From Microbacterium arborescens (lineage in GTDB: Bacteria; Actinomycetota; Actinomycetes; Actinomycetales; Microbacteriaceae), in the NCBI GenBank assembly GCA_003339645.1, contig QNUV01000099.1, positions 248,001 through 312,000 on the forward strand: a stretch of DNA of 64,000 bases, read 5' to 3'. The number at the start of each line of letters is the position of its first letter. Position 1 is the stretch's first letter. A program made the position numbers and the translations under genes. This document shows positions 54,940 through 63,660 of the stretch, piece after piece. The notes beneath the pieces were generated by a model. The model did no database searches, was not told the DNA's origin, and saw only the letters and a program-made list of their open reading frames with translations.

Positions 54940-56697
54940 TCAGCGGGCGGTGAGTCGTGCGACGGCGTCGGCGACCGCGACGGTCTCGCGCTCCCCCGTG
55001 CGGCGGTCCCACAGCTCGACCTGGCCGTCGGCCGCGCCGCGCCCGACGATGACGATGCGCGGCACACCCACCAGCTCGGCGTCGCCGAACTTCACGCCGG
55101 GCGACACCTTCGGGCGGTCGTCGTAGACGACTTCCAGGCCCGCCGCCTCGAGCTCACCCGAGAGCTGCTCGGCCAGCTCGAAGGCCGCGGCATCCCGGCC
55201 CGTCGCCACGACGTGGACGTCGAACGGCGCGACCGATGCGGGCCAGATGAGTCCGCGCTCGTCGTTGTTGAGCTCGGCGATGATCGCCAGGATGCGGGTC
55301 ACGCCGATGCCGTACGACCCCATCGTGACCGTGACGAGCTTGCCGTTCTCGTCGAGGACCTTCAGCCCCAGCGCCTCGGCGTACTTGCGGCCGAGCTGGA
55401 AGACGTGGCCGATCTCCATGCCACGCGCGATCGAGACCGGACCCGAGCCGTCGGGGGCCGGGTCGCCCTCGCGCACGGTGGCGACCTCGACGAACGCGTC
55501 GGCCGTGAAGTCACGACCCGCGACGAGGGAGTGGACGTGCTTCTGGTCGATGTTCGCGCCCGTGATCCACGAGGTGCCGTCGACGACGCGGGGGTCGAGG
55601 ACGTAGCGGATGCCGGTGGCCGACTCCTCGCCGAGCACCGGGCCCTCGGGCGACCAGGGGCCGATGTACCCCTTGACCAGCAGCGGGTTCTCGGCGAAGT
55701 CCTCGGCCGTCGCCGGCTCCACCTCGGCCGGCGCGAAGGCGACCTCCACGCGCTTATCGTCGACGTCGCGGTCGCCGGGCAGGCCCACGACGACGAGCTC
55801 GCGCGTTCCGTCGAGGTGCGTGAGGGCGAGCACGACGTTCTTGAGCGTGTGCGCCGCGGTGTACTCGCCCTCGAGGTTCGCGTCGACGTGTGCCACGAGC
55901 GTCTCGATCGTGGGGGTGTCGGGCGAGTCGAAGACGACCGGCTCCGGCAGCCCGTCGATCGGCCCCGCCTCGGGGACGACCGTGGTGAACGCCTCGACGT
56001 TCGCGGCGTAGCCGCCCGCCGAGCGCACGAACGAGTCCTCGCCGACGGGCGTGGGGTGCAGGAACTCCTCCGACCGCGACCCGCCCATGGCGCCGGCATC
56101 CGCCTGGACGATCACGTACTCGAGACCGAGGCGCTGGAAGATGCGCTCGTACGCGTCGCGCTGGGCCTGGTAGCTCGCCTCGAGCCCCGCGTCGTTCGCG
56201 TCGAACGAGTAGGCGTCCTTCATCGTGAACTCGCGGCCGCGCAGCAGACCGGCGCGGGGGCGCGCCTCGTCGCGGTACTTGTCCTGGATCTGGTAGATCG
56301 TCAGCGGCAGGTCCTTGTACGACGAGTACAGGTCCTTCACCAGGAGCGTGAACGCCTCTTCATGCGTAGGCGCGAGCAGGTAGTCGCCGCCCTTGCGGTC
56401 CTGCAGGCGGAACAGCAGGTCGCCGTACTCCTCCCAGCGCCCCGTCGCCTCGTACGCCTCGCGCGGCATCAGGGCCGGGAAGTGCACCTCCTGGGCGCCG
56501 GCCGCGGCCATCTCCTCGCGCACGACGCGCTCGATCTTGGCCTTGACGCGCAGGCCGAGCGGCAGCCACGCGAAGATGCCCGCCGCCTGAGGTCGGATGT
56601 AGCCGGCGCGGATCAGCAGCTTGTGACTGGCGACCTCGGCGCCCGCGGGGTCTTCACGGAGCGTGCGGAGGAACAGGTGCGACATACGGGTGACCAC
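54940..56697 (-). CDS. proS: Prolyl-tRNA synthetase
   Basis: 585 aa. Class II synthetase of the bacterial type, with an editing insertion between motifs 2 and 3 (about residues 225–400). N-terminal '[14 protein letters not shown]', motif 2 '[21 protein letters not shown]', motif 3 '[10 protein letters not shown]', C-terminal anticodon-binding domain. GTG start at 56697 (M-V-T-R-M-S) is preferred over the ATG four residues on because actinobacterial homologues begin with a similar M-x-T-R segment. Same strand and relative order as ispG … proS … nusA in other actinobacteria. tRNA-Pro is also in this window but unlinked. Confidence 0.94.
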   Translation of the reverse strand: MVTRMSHLFLRTLREDPAGAEVASHKLLIRAGYIRPQAAGIFAWLPLGLRVKAKIERVVREEMAAAGAQEVHFPALMPREAYEATGRWEEYGDLLFRLQDRKGGDYLLAPTHEEAFTLLVKDLYSSYKDLPLTIYQIQDKYRDEARPRAGLLRGREFTMKDAYSFDANDAGLEASYQAQRDAYERIFQRLGLEYVIVQADAGAMGGSRSEEFLHPTPVGEDSFVRSAGGYAANVEAFTTVVPEAGPIDGLPEPVVFDSPDTPTIETLVAHVDANLEGEYTAAHTLKNVVLALTHLDGTRELVVVGLPGDRDVDDKRVEVAFAPAEVEPATAEDFAENPLLVKGYIGPWSPEGPVLGEESATGIRYVLDPRVVDGTSWITGANIDQKHVHSLVAGRDFTADAFVEVATVREGDPAPDGSGPVSIARGMEIGHVFQLGRKYAEALGLKVLDENGKLVTVTMGSYGIGVTRILAIIAELNNDERGLIWPASVAPFDVHVVATGRDAAAFELAEQLSGELEAAGLEVVYDDRPKVSPGVKFGDAELVGVPRIVIVGRGAADGQVELWDRRTGERETVAVADAVARLTAR

Positions 56698-56747
56698 GAG
56701 TCGAGTCTACGGATGCCGCGGGGCCGCGATGTGCGCACGAACGTTCG

Positions 56748-57953
56748 TCATCCCGTCGCGTCTCGCATCGCCGACAGCACGCGCTCGGCGGCATCCACGA
56801 CGTCCGGCGCCTCCATGATCTCGACGACATTCACGCCATCGGTCGCGAGGAGGTACGAGCTGTCGGGACGGATAGCACCGACGCCCCGCACGGCCTCGGC
56901 CGCGCCCGCGACGTCGACTGACACCGGAACGTCTTGTCGCCTGTGACCTGCGGCAAGCCGATCCCATTCCCACGCGCCTCCGGGATAGATCGTCACGATG
57001 ACGGCGTCGAGACGCGCTGAATTCGGCGCGTACCAGCGGCAGACGGTGCCGAGCCCCGCGTCGCGCGCGATCTCGATATGAACGTCCGTGCCGAAAGCCG
57101 ACGGGTAGCCCTCGACGAAATCGGTCGTGCCGAGGATGTCGGCCACCGAGACCTGTTGCAGCAGCTCATCGCAGGTCGTCGGAGACCACCACGCGGCGGT
57201 TCGAGCGGCCGGAGTCGGTCGACCCGCATCGGGCAATGCGTCTCGGAACTCCGGGACGACGGCGTCGAGTCGGCGAGTCGTTGCTGTCTCATCGACTCCG
57301 TACCCCGACTCGTTGAATACCGCACTGACCGTTACTAGAACCCAGGTGTCACCATCCGAGACGGCACGACGGCACCCGGACCCGTCGTAGAGGAACCCTT
57401 CGCAAACAGTGCTGTCGTACCGGGCAGCAACCTCATCGGGCACGACGGTAGAAGGCAGCGCGTAGGCGAGAACGCTGTCGCCGCTGCTCGGCGAGTACCA
57501 GCGACAGTCGATACCGCCGAGCAATGCGACCTCGGGAATTGCCAGGTCCGCCGCTTCGTCGAACTCTTCGCCGAAAACGCCCGAGAGGAACACCCGGTCT
57601 GCCACCTGCGTGCAGTCGCCCCCGAAGGCGATCACCGGCGCCGTGAGCTGCGGCGCGGCATCGGGAGTCGAGGTGGCCGTGGGCGTCGGCTGCGGAGTCT
57701 GGGAGGGCGTCGGAGTCGGCGTGGGCGTCGGCGTCGGCGTGGACGTCTCGACGGGAGTCGCGATGCGGTCGTCGGGGCGGAGAGCCGCGAAGGCGACGCC
57801 TGCGACGACGACGGCCACGAGGGCCGACGCGGCCGCTCCCGCGACGATGCGCGAGCGGCGGGCGCGGGCGGCGCGCAGCCGCTTCACGCCGCCGACGACG
57901 CGTTCGCGCAGATCGCCGTGCTCGTTCGGGGTGAGCTGATCGTTCAGATCCAC
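56748..57953 (-). CDS. Membrane-anchored partner of ECF sigma factor (putative anti-sigma), duplicated extracytoplasmic domain
   Basis: 401 aa. A short cytoplasmic N-terminus ('DLNDQLTPNEHGDLRERVV', basic 'RARRSR'), one transmembrane helix (about residues 36–60), a Thr/Pro linker, then two copies of an extracytoplasmic domain with cysteine pairs (DCTQ … GGIDCRWYSP … CEGF … GCRR; then CDELL … VCRWYAP). GTG start at 57953, overlapping the sigma gene by 10 bp. By position it should bind and inhibit the sigma factor, although no zinc-binding anti-sigma motif is visible. The extracellular repeats match the lipoproteins at 19547 and 59188. Confidence 0.72.
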   Translation of the reverse strand: MDLNDQLTPNEHGDLRERVVGGVKRLRAARARRSRIVAGAAASALVAVVVAGVAFAALRPDDRIATPVETSTPTPTPTPTPTPSQTPQPTPTATSTPDAAPQLTAPVIAFGGDCTQVADRVFLSGVFGEEFDEAADLAIPEVALLGGIDCRWYSPSSGDSVLAYALPSTVVPDEVAARYDSTVCEGFLYDGSGCRRAVSDGDTWVLVTVSAVFNESGYGVDETATTRRLDAVVPEFRDALPDAGRPTPAARTAAWWSPTTCDELLQQVSVADILGTTDFVEGYPSAFGTDVHIEIARDAGLGTVCRWYAPNSARLDAVIVTIYPGGAWEWDRLAAGHRRQDVPVSVDVAGAAEAVRGVGAIRPDSSYLLATDGVNVVEIMEAPDVVDAAERVLSAMRDATG

Positions 57954-58480
57954 GATGCCTCCAGCGCCGTCATCTCGTCTCGTAGCCGGCTCTTCGCCCG
58001 TGAGAGGCGTGACTTCACCGTGCCGACCGGGATGCCCAGGGTCTGAGCGACGTCGCGCTCCGGGTAGCCTTCGAGCACGCTGAGGACGACGACGCTCTGC
58101 TCACCGGCCGGCAGCTGCTTGAGTGCGGCGAGCACACCGCTCTCGTCGTGGGCGGACGGTGCTGCGGATGCCGCCGCCGCCGGGGTCTTCGCCAGCAACG
58201 CTCGGTAGCGCCGCCCCGCTCGCTCGAGATTGCGCGCCGCGTTCGCGACCGTTGTCAGCAGCCACGGCAGCGGCGACCCGTCGACCAGGCGCACGCCTGT
58301 GCGCTTGCGCCAAAGCTCGAAGAACGCGATGGCGACCGCGTCCTTCGCGTCCTCGCGGTCGGTCAGCAGCCGGGTCGCGTGCCGGAACAGCCGCGGCTCG
58401 TATCTGTCGAACAGGTCTCCCAGCGCGGACTCGTCGCCCGCCCGCAGTCGCTGCCATGCAGCGGCTTCATCATCTCCCAC
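57944..58480 (-). CDS. RNA polymerase ECF sigma factor
   Basis: 178 aa. Sigma region 2 'ALGDLFDRYEPRLFRHATRLLTDREDAKDAVAIAFFELWR' and region 4 'LPAGEQSVVVLSVLEGYPERDVAQTLGIPVGTVKSRLSRAK' with an Ala-rich linker. GTG start at 58480 (G-D-D-E…). Overlaps the putative anti-sigma gene by 10 bp. Upstream on the minus strand, GCGAACC and a GACACTAC element about 16 bp apart could form its own promoter. The trigger is unknown; the partner's surface domain suggests an envelope signal. Confidence 0.88.
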   Translation of the reverse strand: MGDDEAAAWQRLRAGDESALGDLFDRYEPRLFRHATRLLTDREDAKDAVAIAFFELWRKRTGVRLVDGSPLPWLLTTVANAARNLERAGRRYRALLAKTPAAAASAAPSAHDESGVLAALKQLPAGEQSVVVLSVLEGYPERDVAQTLGIPVGTVKSRLSRAKSRLRDEMTALEASWI

Positions 58481-58539
58481 ACCCTGTAGTGTCCGGCACC
58501 ACCGAGAAGGTTCGCGGTCGTGCGAACTAACCTGAGCGG

Positions 58540-59175
58540 ATGACGACCGTGCTGCTGACCGGATTCGAGCCGTTCGCGGGAGACGCGACCAACCCGTCTG
58601 GGGATGCCGTCCGCCTTGTCGCCGATCAGTGGGACGGGCCGGAACAGCTCGTCACCGCGGTTCTTCCCGTCGAGTTCGACGGCGCTCGGCGCAGGCTCCG
58701 CCAGCTCATCGCGACGCACGACCCGGATGTCGTGGTCGCAACGGGCCTCGCGGGCGGACGCGCAGGCATCACGATCGAGCGCGTCGCGATCAATCTTCTC
58801 GACGCGCGCATCCCCGACAACGCCGGTGACCAGCCGGTCGACGTCCCGTCGTCACCCGGAGGGCCGGCCGCCCGCTTCGCGACCCTGCCCGTCAAGGCGA
58901 TCACCGCCGCGATCATGGATGCCGGCATCCCCGCCACCGTCTCGCACTCGGCCGGCACTTTCGTCTGCAACCACGCGATGTTCACCGTGCTCGACGTCGA
59001 CGGCTCCGGGCTCCGCCGGGCGGGTTTCATCCATGTGCCCTACGCGAGCACGGACGCTCCCGTCGGTCAGCCGTCGCTTCCTCTCGTGGAGATCGCGCGG
59101 GCGATGCGCATCGCCATCCGTACATCGCTCGACACCGACGTCGACGCGTCCTACGCCGCGGGCACGATCGCCTGA
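58540..59175 (+). CDS. pcp: Pyroglutamyl-peptidase I
   Basis: 211 aa, the usual length. Removes N-terminal pyroglutamate from peptides. The triad is visible: Glu in GLAGGRAGITIERVAIN, Cys in GTFVCNH (about residue 146) and His in FIHVPYA. N-terminal 'LLTGFEPFAGDATNPSG' is the family opening. Cytoplasmic. ATG at 58540, divergent from the sigma factor gene with 59 bp between them. Confidence 0.94.
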   Translation: MTTVLLTGFEPFAGDATNPSGDAVRLVADQWDGPEQLVTAVLPVEFDGARRRLRQLIATHDPDVVVATGLAGGRAGITIERVAINLLDARIPDNAGDQPVDVPSSPGGPAARFATLPVKAITAAIMDAGIPATVSHSAGTFVCNHAMFTVLDVDGSGLRRAGFIHVPYASTDAPVGQPSLPLVEIARAMRIAIRTSLDTDVDASYAAGTIA

Positions 59176-59187
59176 TGCGATTTCGCT

Positions 59188-60261
59188 TCAGCTGGAGAGC
59201 GCGGTGAGCATTCGAGACAGGACCTGAGCTGCGAGGTCAAGGTCGCTCTCGTAGATGCTCACGACATTCGTCCCGTCGGTCGCGAACACCTTCTGCGAGC
59301 CGCGTCCCCAGTCTGCGGCGAAGGAGTCTGCCGCACCGGCGACGTCTACCCCGACGAGCGTCGACGAAGCAGCCGCTCGATCACGCACCTCGCCCCACTG
59401 CCAGCCCAGCCCCGGTGCGACCTGCGGGGTGAGGATGTGGAACTCATCCGTCTCGTAATCCATTCGCTCTCCGTCGGAGAAGAATGGGCACGTCCGCTGA
59501 GCACCGGCTGCCGCCAGCAGAACCTCTTCAGGTTGCTCGGAACCTTCCCAGTATCCGTGGAGGTAGGGGCCGATGAGTTCCTCGAGTCCCATCGCCTCGC
59601 CGAGCCAGACGCAGTCGGGAATCGACCAGACGTCGTCGGCGACGGCGGCGCGTCGCGGCTGAGTCGCCGTCGAGAGGTTCGCCGCGACGGCATCGATCGC
59701 CGCCGTCAGCAAGTTGTTCGGGGCATCGACAGCACCCCACCCGGCCGAGGCGCCGACCCATACATCGCCCGCCACGCGCCCCAGCCGGCAGTAGCTGGCG
59801 TCGTAGCTGGGCTCGCACATCGCGACCGAGTAGCGCGCCGTGAACTCGTTACTCACCTCGGCAGCGGGAACCACGGTCATGGTGAGATTGCCGACGCCCT
59901 CGGGAAGATCGGCGCCTTCACCGGCGAACCAGGTGCAGGCGAGACCGCCGAGCGTCCCCATGGGCTCGAAATCGACCACCGCCGGAGTATCCGCGTCCCA
60001 CGCTCGGTACTGCTCGAGCTGAGAAAGCGAGCCCGCACCGAGAAGCTCATCGCGCTGCTCGACCGTGAGCATCTGGTCGCAATCGGCGTCGAACGCCCGG
60101 ACGGGCTCGAGGTTCGGCGTCGGGATGGGTGTCGGGGTGGGGGCGGCAGACGACGGGCTGACCGGCGACGGGGTCTCCGCCGCACGTTCGACGGGGGTGC
60201 ATCCCACCGCGAGAACGGCGGCGATCGCGAGGGGCAGGAACGCGACGGGACGACGAAGCAC
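59188..60261 (-). CDS. Putative lipoprotein, duplicated Cys/Trp domain
   Basis: 357 aa. GTG start at 60261 gives a signal peptide (LRRPVAFLPLAIAAVLAVGC) with lipobox AVGC; longer upstream starts would bury it. After a Thr/Pro linker come two domains: 'DCDQML … GGLACTWF … ARYSVAMCEP … YCRL … GDVWVGASAGW' and a second with 'VGVDVAGAADS … FATDGTNVVSIYESDLDLAAQVLSRM'. Both align by eye with the sigma partner at 56748–57953 ('VSVDVAGAAEA … LATDGVNVVEIMEAPDVVDAAERVLSAM'). Unknown function; possibly a ligand or co-sensor. Confidence 0.78.
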   Translation of the reverse strand: MLRRPVAFLPLAIAAVLAVGCTPVERAAETPSPVSPSSAAPTPTPIPTPNLEPVRAFDADCDQMLTVEQRDELLGAGSLSQLEQYRAWDADTPAVVDFEPMGTLGGLACTWFAGEGADLPEGVGNLTMTVVPAAEVSNEFTARYSVAMCEPSYDASYCRLGRVAGDVWVGASAGWGAVDAPNNLLTAAIDAVAANLSTATQPRRAAVADDVWSIPDCVWLGEAMGLEELIGPYLHGYWEGSEQPEEVLLAAAGAQRTCPFFSDGERMDYETDEFHILTPQVAPGLGWQWGEVRDRAAASSTLVGVDVAGAADSFAADWGRGSQKVFATDGTNVVSIYESDLDLAAQVLSRMLTALSS

Positions 60262-60328
60262 GCCTTCAGCCTGGCAGGACCGGCATGCCGGCCGCGGCAT
60301 CCGCCGTCGAAGCGTTATGGAACCGATC

Positions 60329-61486
60329 TCAGGCGGTGACGACCTGCGCCGTACCGAGGGGCGCGTCGGGGCCCAGCTCGTCGGCGATACGGCGGGCCTC
60401 TTCGATGAGCGTCGCGACGATCTCCGACTCGGGCACGGTCTTGATGACCTCGCCCTTGACGAAGATCTGGCCCTTGCCGTTGCCCGACGCGACGCCGAGG
60501 TCGGCCTCGCGAGCCTCGCCCGGCCCGTTCACCACGCAGCCCATGACCGCGACGCGCAGCGGCACGGTGACATCCTTCAGACCCGCCGTGACGTCGTCGG
60601 CGAGCGTATAGACGTCGACCTGCGCGCGCCCGCATGACGGGCACGAGACGATCTCGAGCTTGCGCTCCCGCAGGTTGAGCGACTGCAGGATCTGGTGTCC
60701 GACCTTGACCTCTTCGGCCGGCGGCGCCGACAGCGAGACGCGGATCGTGTCTCCGATCCCCTCTCCCAGCAGGATGCCGAACGCGGTGGCGCTCTTGATC
60801 GTCCCCTGGAACGCCGGGCCGGCCTCGGTCACCCCGAGGTGCAGGGGCCAGTCACCGCGCTCGGCGAGCTGCCGATAGGCCTTGACCATGACGATCGGGT
60901 CGTTGTGCTTGACCGAGATCTTGAAGTCGTGGAAGTCGTGCTCCTCGAAGAGCGAGGCCTCCCAGACCGCGCTCTCGACGAGGGCCTCCGGGGTCGCCTT
61001 GCCGTACTTCTCCAGCAGACGACGGTCGAGAGAACCGGCGTTGACGCCGATACGCAGCGAGACGCCCGCGGCCTTCGCCGCATTCGCGATCGCTCCGACC
61101 TGGTCGTCGAACTTCCGGATGTTGCCCGGGTTCACGCGCACCGCGGCGCATCCGGCGTCGATCGCCTGGAAGACGTACTTGGGCTGGAAGTGGATGTCGG
61201 CGATGACGGGGATCTGGCTCTTCTTGGCGATGATGTGCAGCACGTCCGCGTCGTCCTGCGAGGGTACGGCGACGCGCACGATCTCGCAGCCGGACGCCGT
61301 GAGCTCGGCGATCTGCTGCAGCGTCGCGTTGATGTCGGTGGTGGGTGTCGTCGTCATCGACTGCACGCTGACGGGGGCTCCTCCCCCGACGAGCACCTTT
61401 CCGACGCGGATCTGCCGGCTCTTGCGGCGGGGGGCGAGGACGTCCGGAACCTGGGGCATCCCGAGATTGACAGCTGGCACGGGCAC
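60329..61486 (-). CDS. ispG: 4-hydroxy-3-methylbut-2-en-1-yl diphosphate synthase
   Basis: 385 aa. Iron–sulfur enzyme of the MEP isoprenoid pathway; reduces MEcPP to HMBPP. The cluster cysteines are in CPSCGR (about residue 283) and CVVNGPGE (about 318). '[13 protein letters not shown]' and 'RVNPGN' belong to the TIM-barrel half. GTG start at 61486 (V-P-V-P…). It faces the rseP-like gene at the right edge across the trpE(G) gene; in many actinobacteria dxr–rseP–ispG are contiguous, so the anthranilate-synthase-like gene interrupts that order. Confidence 0.94.
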   Translation of the reverse strand: MPVPAVNLGMPQVPDVLAPRRKSRQIRVGKVLVGGGAPVSVQSMTTTPTTDINATLQQIAELTASGCEIVRVAVPSQDDADVLHIIAKKSQIPVIADIHFQPKYVFQAIDAGCAAVRVNPGNIRKFDDQVGAIANAAKAAGVSLRIGVNAGSLDRRLLEKYGKATPEALVESAVWEASLFEEHDFHDFKISVKHNDPIVMVKAYRQLAERGDWPLHLGVTEAGPAFQGTIKSATAFGILLGEGIGDTIRVSLSAPPAEEVKVGHQILQSLNLRERKLEIVSCPSCGRAQVDVYTLADDVTAGLKDVTVPLRVAVMGCVVNGPGEAREADLGVASGNGKGQIFVKGEVIKTVPESEIVATLIEEARRIADELGPDAPLGTAQVVTA

Positions 61487-61549
61487 AGCCTACGCGGCAG
61501 GGCCGCAGACGGGCTGAGAGCCGCGCGCCACCGCATCCCTCGTGCGGGT

Positions 61550-61557
61550 GTGATAAT
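61550..61557 (+). promoter_or_regulatory. Extended -10 promoter of trp leader
   Basis: GTGATAAT (a TGN-extended -10 with hexamer GATAAT at 61552–61557) precedes the leader start at 61566. A -35 element is not clear. The transcript would begin just before the leader ATG. Confidence 0.6.
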
Positions 61558-61565
61558 TTCGGCCC

Positions 61566-61601
61566 ATGCGCACGCGCCTCTCCTGGTGGCACACCGCCTA
61601 G
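61566..61601 (+). CDS. trpL: trp leader peptide (attenuation)
   Basis: 11 residues, M-R-T-R-L-S-W-W-H-T-A, with tandem Trp codons at 61584–61589 and a TAG stop at 61599. Ribosome stalling at the Trp codons is expected to control the downstream hairpin switch. It starts only a few bases after the likely transcription start, so translation may be leaderless. Too short for ordinary gene calling. Confidence 0.9.
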   Translation: MRTRLSWWHTA

Positions 61602-61664
61602 GCGGTGTGTTCGACGTGCACACGTTTCAGACCGCCCGGCGTTGAAGGCCCGGCGGTCTTCTTC
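61590..61664 (+). promoter_or_regulatory. Trp-responsive transcription attenuator
   Basis: Segment 1:2 is the perfect palindrome CACACCGCCTAGGCGGTGTG (61590–61609). Segment 2 (GGCGGTGTG, 61601–61609) can instead pair with segment 3 (CAGACCGCC, 61628–61636; 8 of 9). Segments 3:4 form the terminator GACCGCCCGGC (61630–61640)/GCCCGGCGGTC (61648–61658), one mismatch, followed by TTCTTC. Stalling at the Trp codons would mask segment 1, allow 2:3 and so prevent 3:4. Confidence 0.88.
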
Positions 61665-61697
61665 GTGGGGCGGGCGCTCCGACGAAGAAAGACGACG

Positions 61698-63635
61698 ATG
61701 ACCGGTTCCCTCCCGACCCTGACCGATCTCGCCGCGCGCGGTGAGCCGTTCGCGCTCATCGCGCGCGACGGGGCGAGCGTCGAGGTGCTCCGCGGCGACG
61801 TCGTCGACGTCGACCGGCTCGCCGACATCCCGCTGGACGATCCCGACGGCACACCGCGCGAGGTGCTCGCCCTCGTGCCGTTCCGTCAGGTGGTCGAACG
61901 CGGCTTCGTGTGCCACGACGACCGGGCACCACTGCGCTGCCTGCGCGTCGCTGACCACGATTCCCTGCCCCTGGCCGAGGCACTGCGCCAGCTGCCGTCG
62001 GAGCGGGTGCCGCTCGAGGACGCCGGGTTCGACATCTCCGACGACGACTACGCCGACATCGTCCGCCGCGTCATCGCCGACGAGATCGGCCGCGGCGAGG
62101 GCGCCAACTTCGTCATCCGCCGTGATTTCACCGCGACGGTCGAGACGGATGCCGTCACCGCCGGCCTCACCTGGTTCCGCGCGCTGCTGCAGCACGAGCG
62201 CGGCGCGTACTGGACCTTCCTCGTCGTGACCGACGGTCACGTCGCGGTCGGCGCCAGCCCGGAGGCCCACGTCAGTGCCCGCAGCGGGGCGCCCGCGGAG
62301 CCCGGGACGAGCATCGTGACGATGAACCCGATCTCCGGCACCTTCCGGCATCCCCGCGGCGGCGCGACTGCCGAGACCCTGACGGAGTTCCTCTCCTCCA
62401 CCAAGGAGACCGAGGAACTGTTCATGGTCGTCGACGAGGAGCTGAAGATGATGTCGGCCGTCTGCTCCGACGGGGGCCGCATCACGGGGCCGCATCTGAA
62501 GGAGATGTCGCGCCTGACCCACACCGAGTACATGCTGCGCGGCTCGAGCACGATGGATCCCCGCGACATCCTCCGTGAGACCATGTTCGCCCCCACCGTC
62601 ACGGGCTCGCCCATGCAGAACGCGTGCACCGTGATCGCGCGGCACGAGCGCATGCCCCGCGGGTACTACTCCGGCGTCGCGGCCCTGTTCACGCCCGCGG
62701 CCGGCGGCGGCCACGACCTCGATGCGCCCATCTTGATCCGCACGGCCTACCTCGTCGACGGCCGGCTGCGCGTGCCGGTCGGCGCGACGCTCGTGCGGCA
62801 CTCCGACCCGGCGGGCGAAGTGGGCGAGACCCACGGCAAGGCGGCCGGCGTCCTGGGCGCGATTGGCGCCGTCGACCGCGACGAAGCGCCCGCGGCGATC
62901 GCCGACACGACGGCCGTCGACGAGGACGCGCCGGCCGCGCACCGCCCGCGGCTCGGCGACGATCCGACCATCGCGGCCCTGCTCTCCTCGCGCAACGCGC
63001 GTCTCGCGCAGTTCTGGCTCGACCCGCAGGCCGCCGAGGGCGGGCCGTACGCGGGCCGCGAGGTGCTGGTCGTCGACGCCGAGGACCGCTTCACCACGAT
63101 GCTCGGACACCAGCTGCACCACCTCGGGTTCACCGTTCGCATCGCTCCCTGGCACGAGGTGACGGATGCCGCGGTCGACGAGGCCGGCCTCGTCGTCTTC
63201 GGTCCCGGCCCAGGCGATCCGCGCGACGGCGCGAGCCCTCGCATCGCCCGCATGCGAGAGCTCGTCGGCCGGCGCGCCGACGCGGGCACTCCGCTGCTCG
63301 CGGTCTGCCTCAGCCACCAGATCCTGGCCGACCGGCTCGGCATCGCGCTGGCCCCTCTCGCGTCGCCCCATCAGGGCCTGCAGAAGAGCGTGGATGTGTT
63401 CGGGCAGCCGGCATCCATCGGGTTCTACAACACGTTCACGGCGCGCGTCGCTCCCGGCACCGACCGCCTCGGCGACACCGAGATCGCGGCCGACCCGTCG
63501 TCGGGTGACGTGTACGCGCTCCGGGGTCCGGGATACGCCTCCGTGCAGGGGCACCTCGAGTCGATCCTGTCTCGAGATGGCCTGCCGACGCTCGAGCGGC
63601 TCATCGGGTTCGCGCTCGAGCCCGTCGCCACCTGA
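61698..63635 (+). CDS. Fused chorismate-utilising enzyme + glutamine amidotransferase (TrpE–TrpG / PhzE-like anthranilate synthase)
   Basis: 645 aa. N-terminal chorismate-binding domain (to about residue 410) with 'RRDFTATVET', 'PISGTFRHP' and TVTGSPMQNACTVI; C-terminal class I glutamine amidotransferase with FGPGPGDP, the cysteine nucleophile in LAVCLSHQILADRLG (about residue 537), SPHQGLQKSV and a late QGHLES histidine. ATG at 61698. The PMQNA style resembles PhzE (2-amino-2-deoxyisochorismate synthase) and the fused anthranilate synthases of actinobacteria. The Trp-codon attenuator upstream argues for anthranilate and tryptophan supply. No other trp or phz genes are in the window. Confidence 0.88.
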   Translation: MTGSLPTLTDLAARGEPFALIARDGASVEVLRGDVVDVDRLADIPLDDPDGTPREVLALVPFRQVVERGFVCHDDRAPLRCLRVADHDSLPLAEALRQLPSERVPLEDAGFDISDDDYADIVRRVIADEIGRGEGANFVIRRDFTATVETDAVTAGLTWFRALLQHERGAYWTFLVVTDGHVAVGASPEAHVSARSGAPAEPGTSIVTMNPISGTFRHPRGGATAETLTEFLSSTKETEELFMVVDEELKMMSAVCSDGGRITGPHLKEMSRLTHTEYMLRGSSTMDPRDILRETMFAPTVTGSPMQNACTVIARHERMPRGYYSGVAALFTPAAGGGHDLDAPILIRTAYLVDGRLRVPVGATLVRHSDPAGEVGETHGKAAGVLGAIGAVDRDEAPAAIADTTAVDEDAPAAHRPRLGDDPTIAALLSSRNARLAQFWLDPQAAEGGPYAGREVLVVDAEDRFTTMLGHQLHHLGFTVRIAPWHEVTDAAVDEAGLVVFGPGPGDPRDGASPRIARMRELVGRRADAGTPLLAVCLSHQILADRLGIALAPLASPHQGLQKSVDVFGQPASIGFYNTFTARVAPGTDRLGDTEIAADPSSGDVYALRGPGYASVQGHLESILSRDGLPTLERLIGFALEPVAT

Positions 63636-63660
63636 CCGCCGCCGCAGCGCGGCGAGCGCG

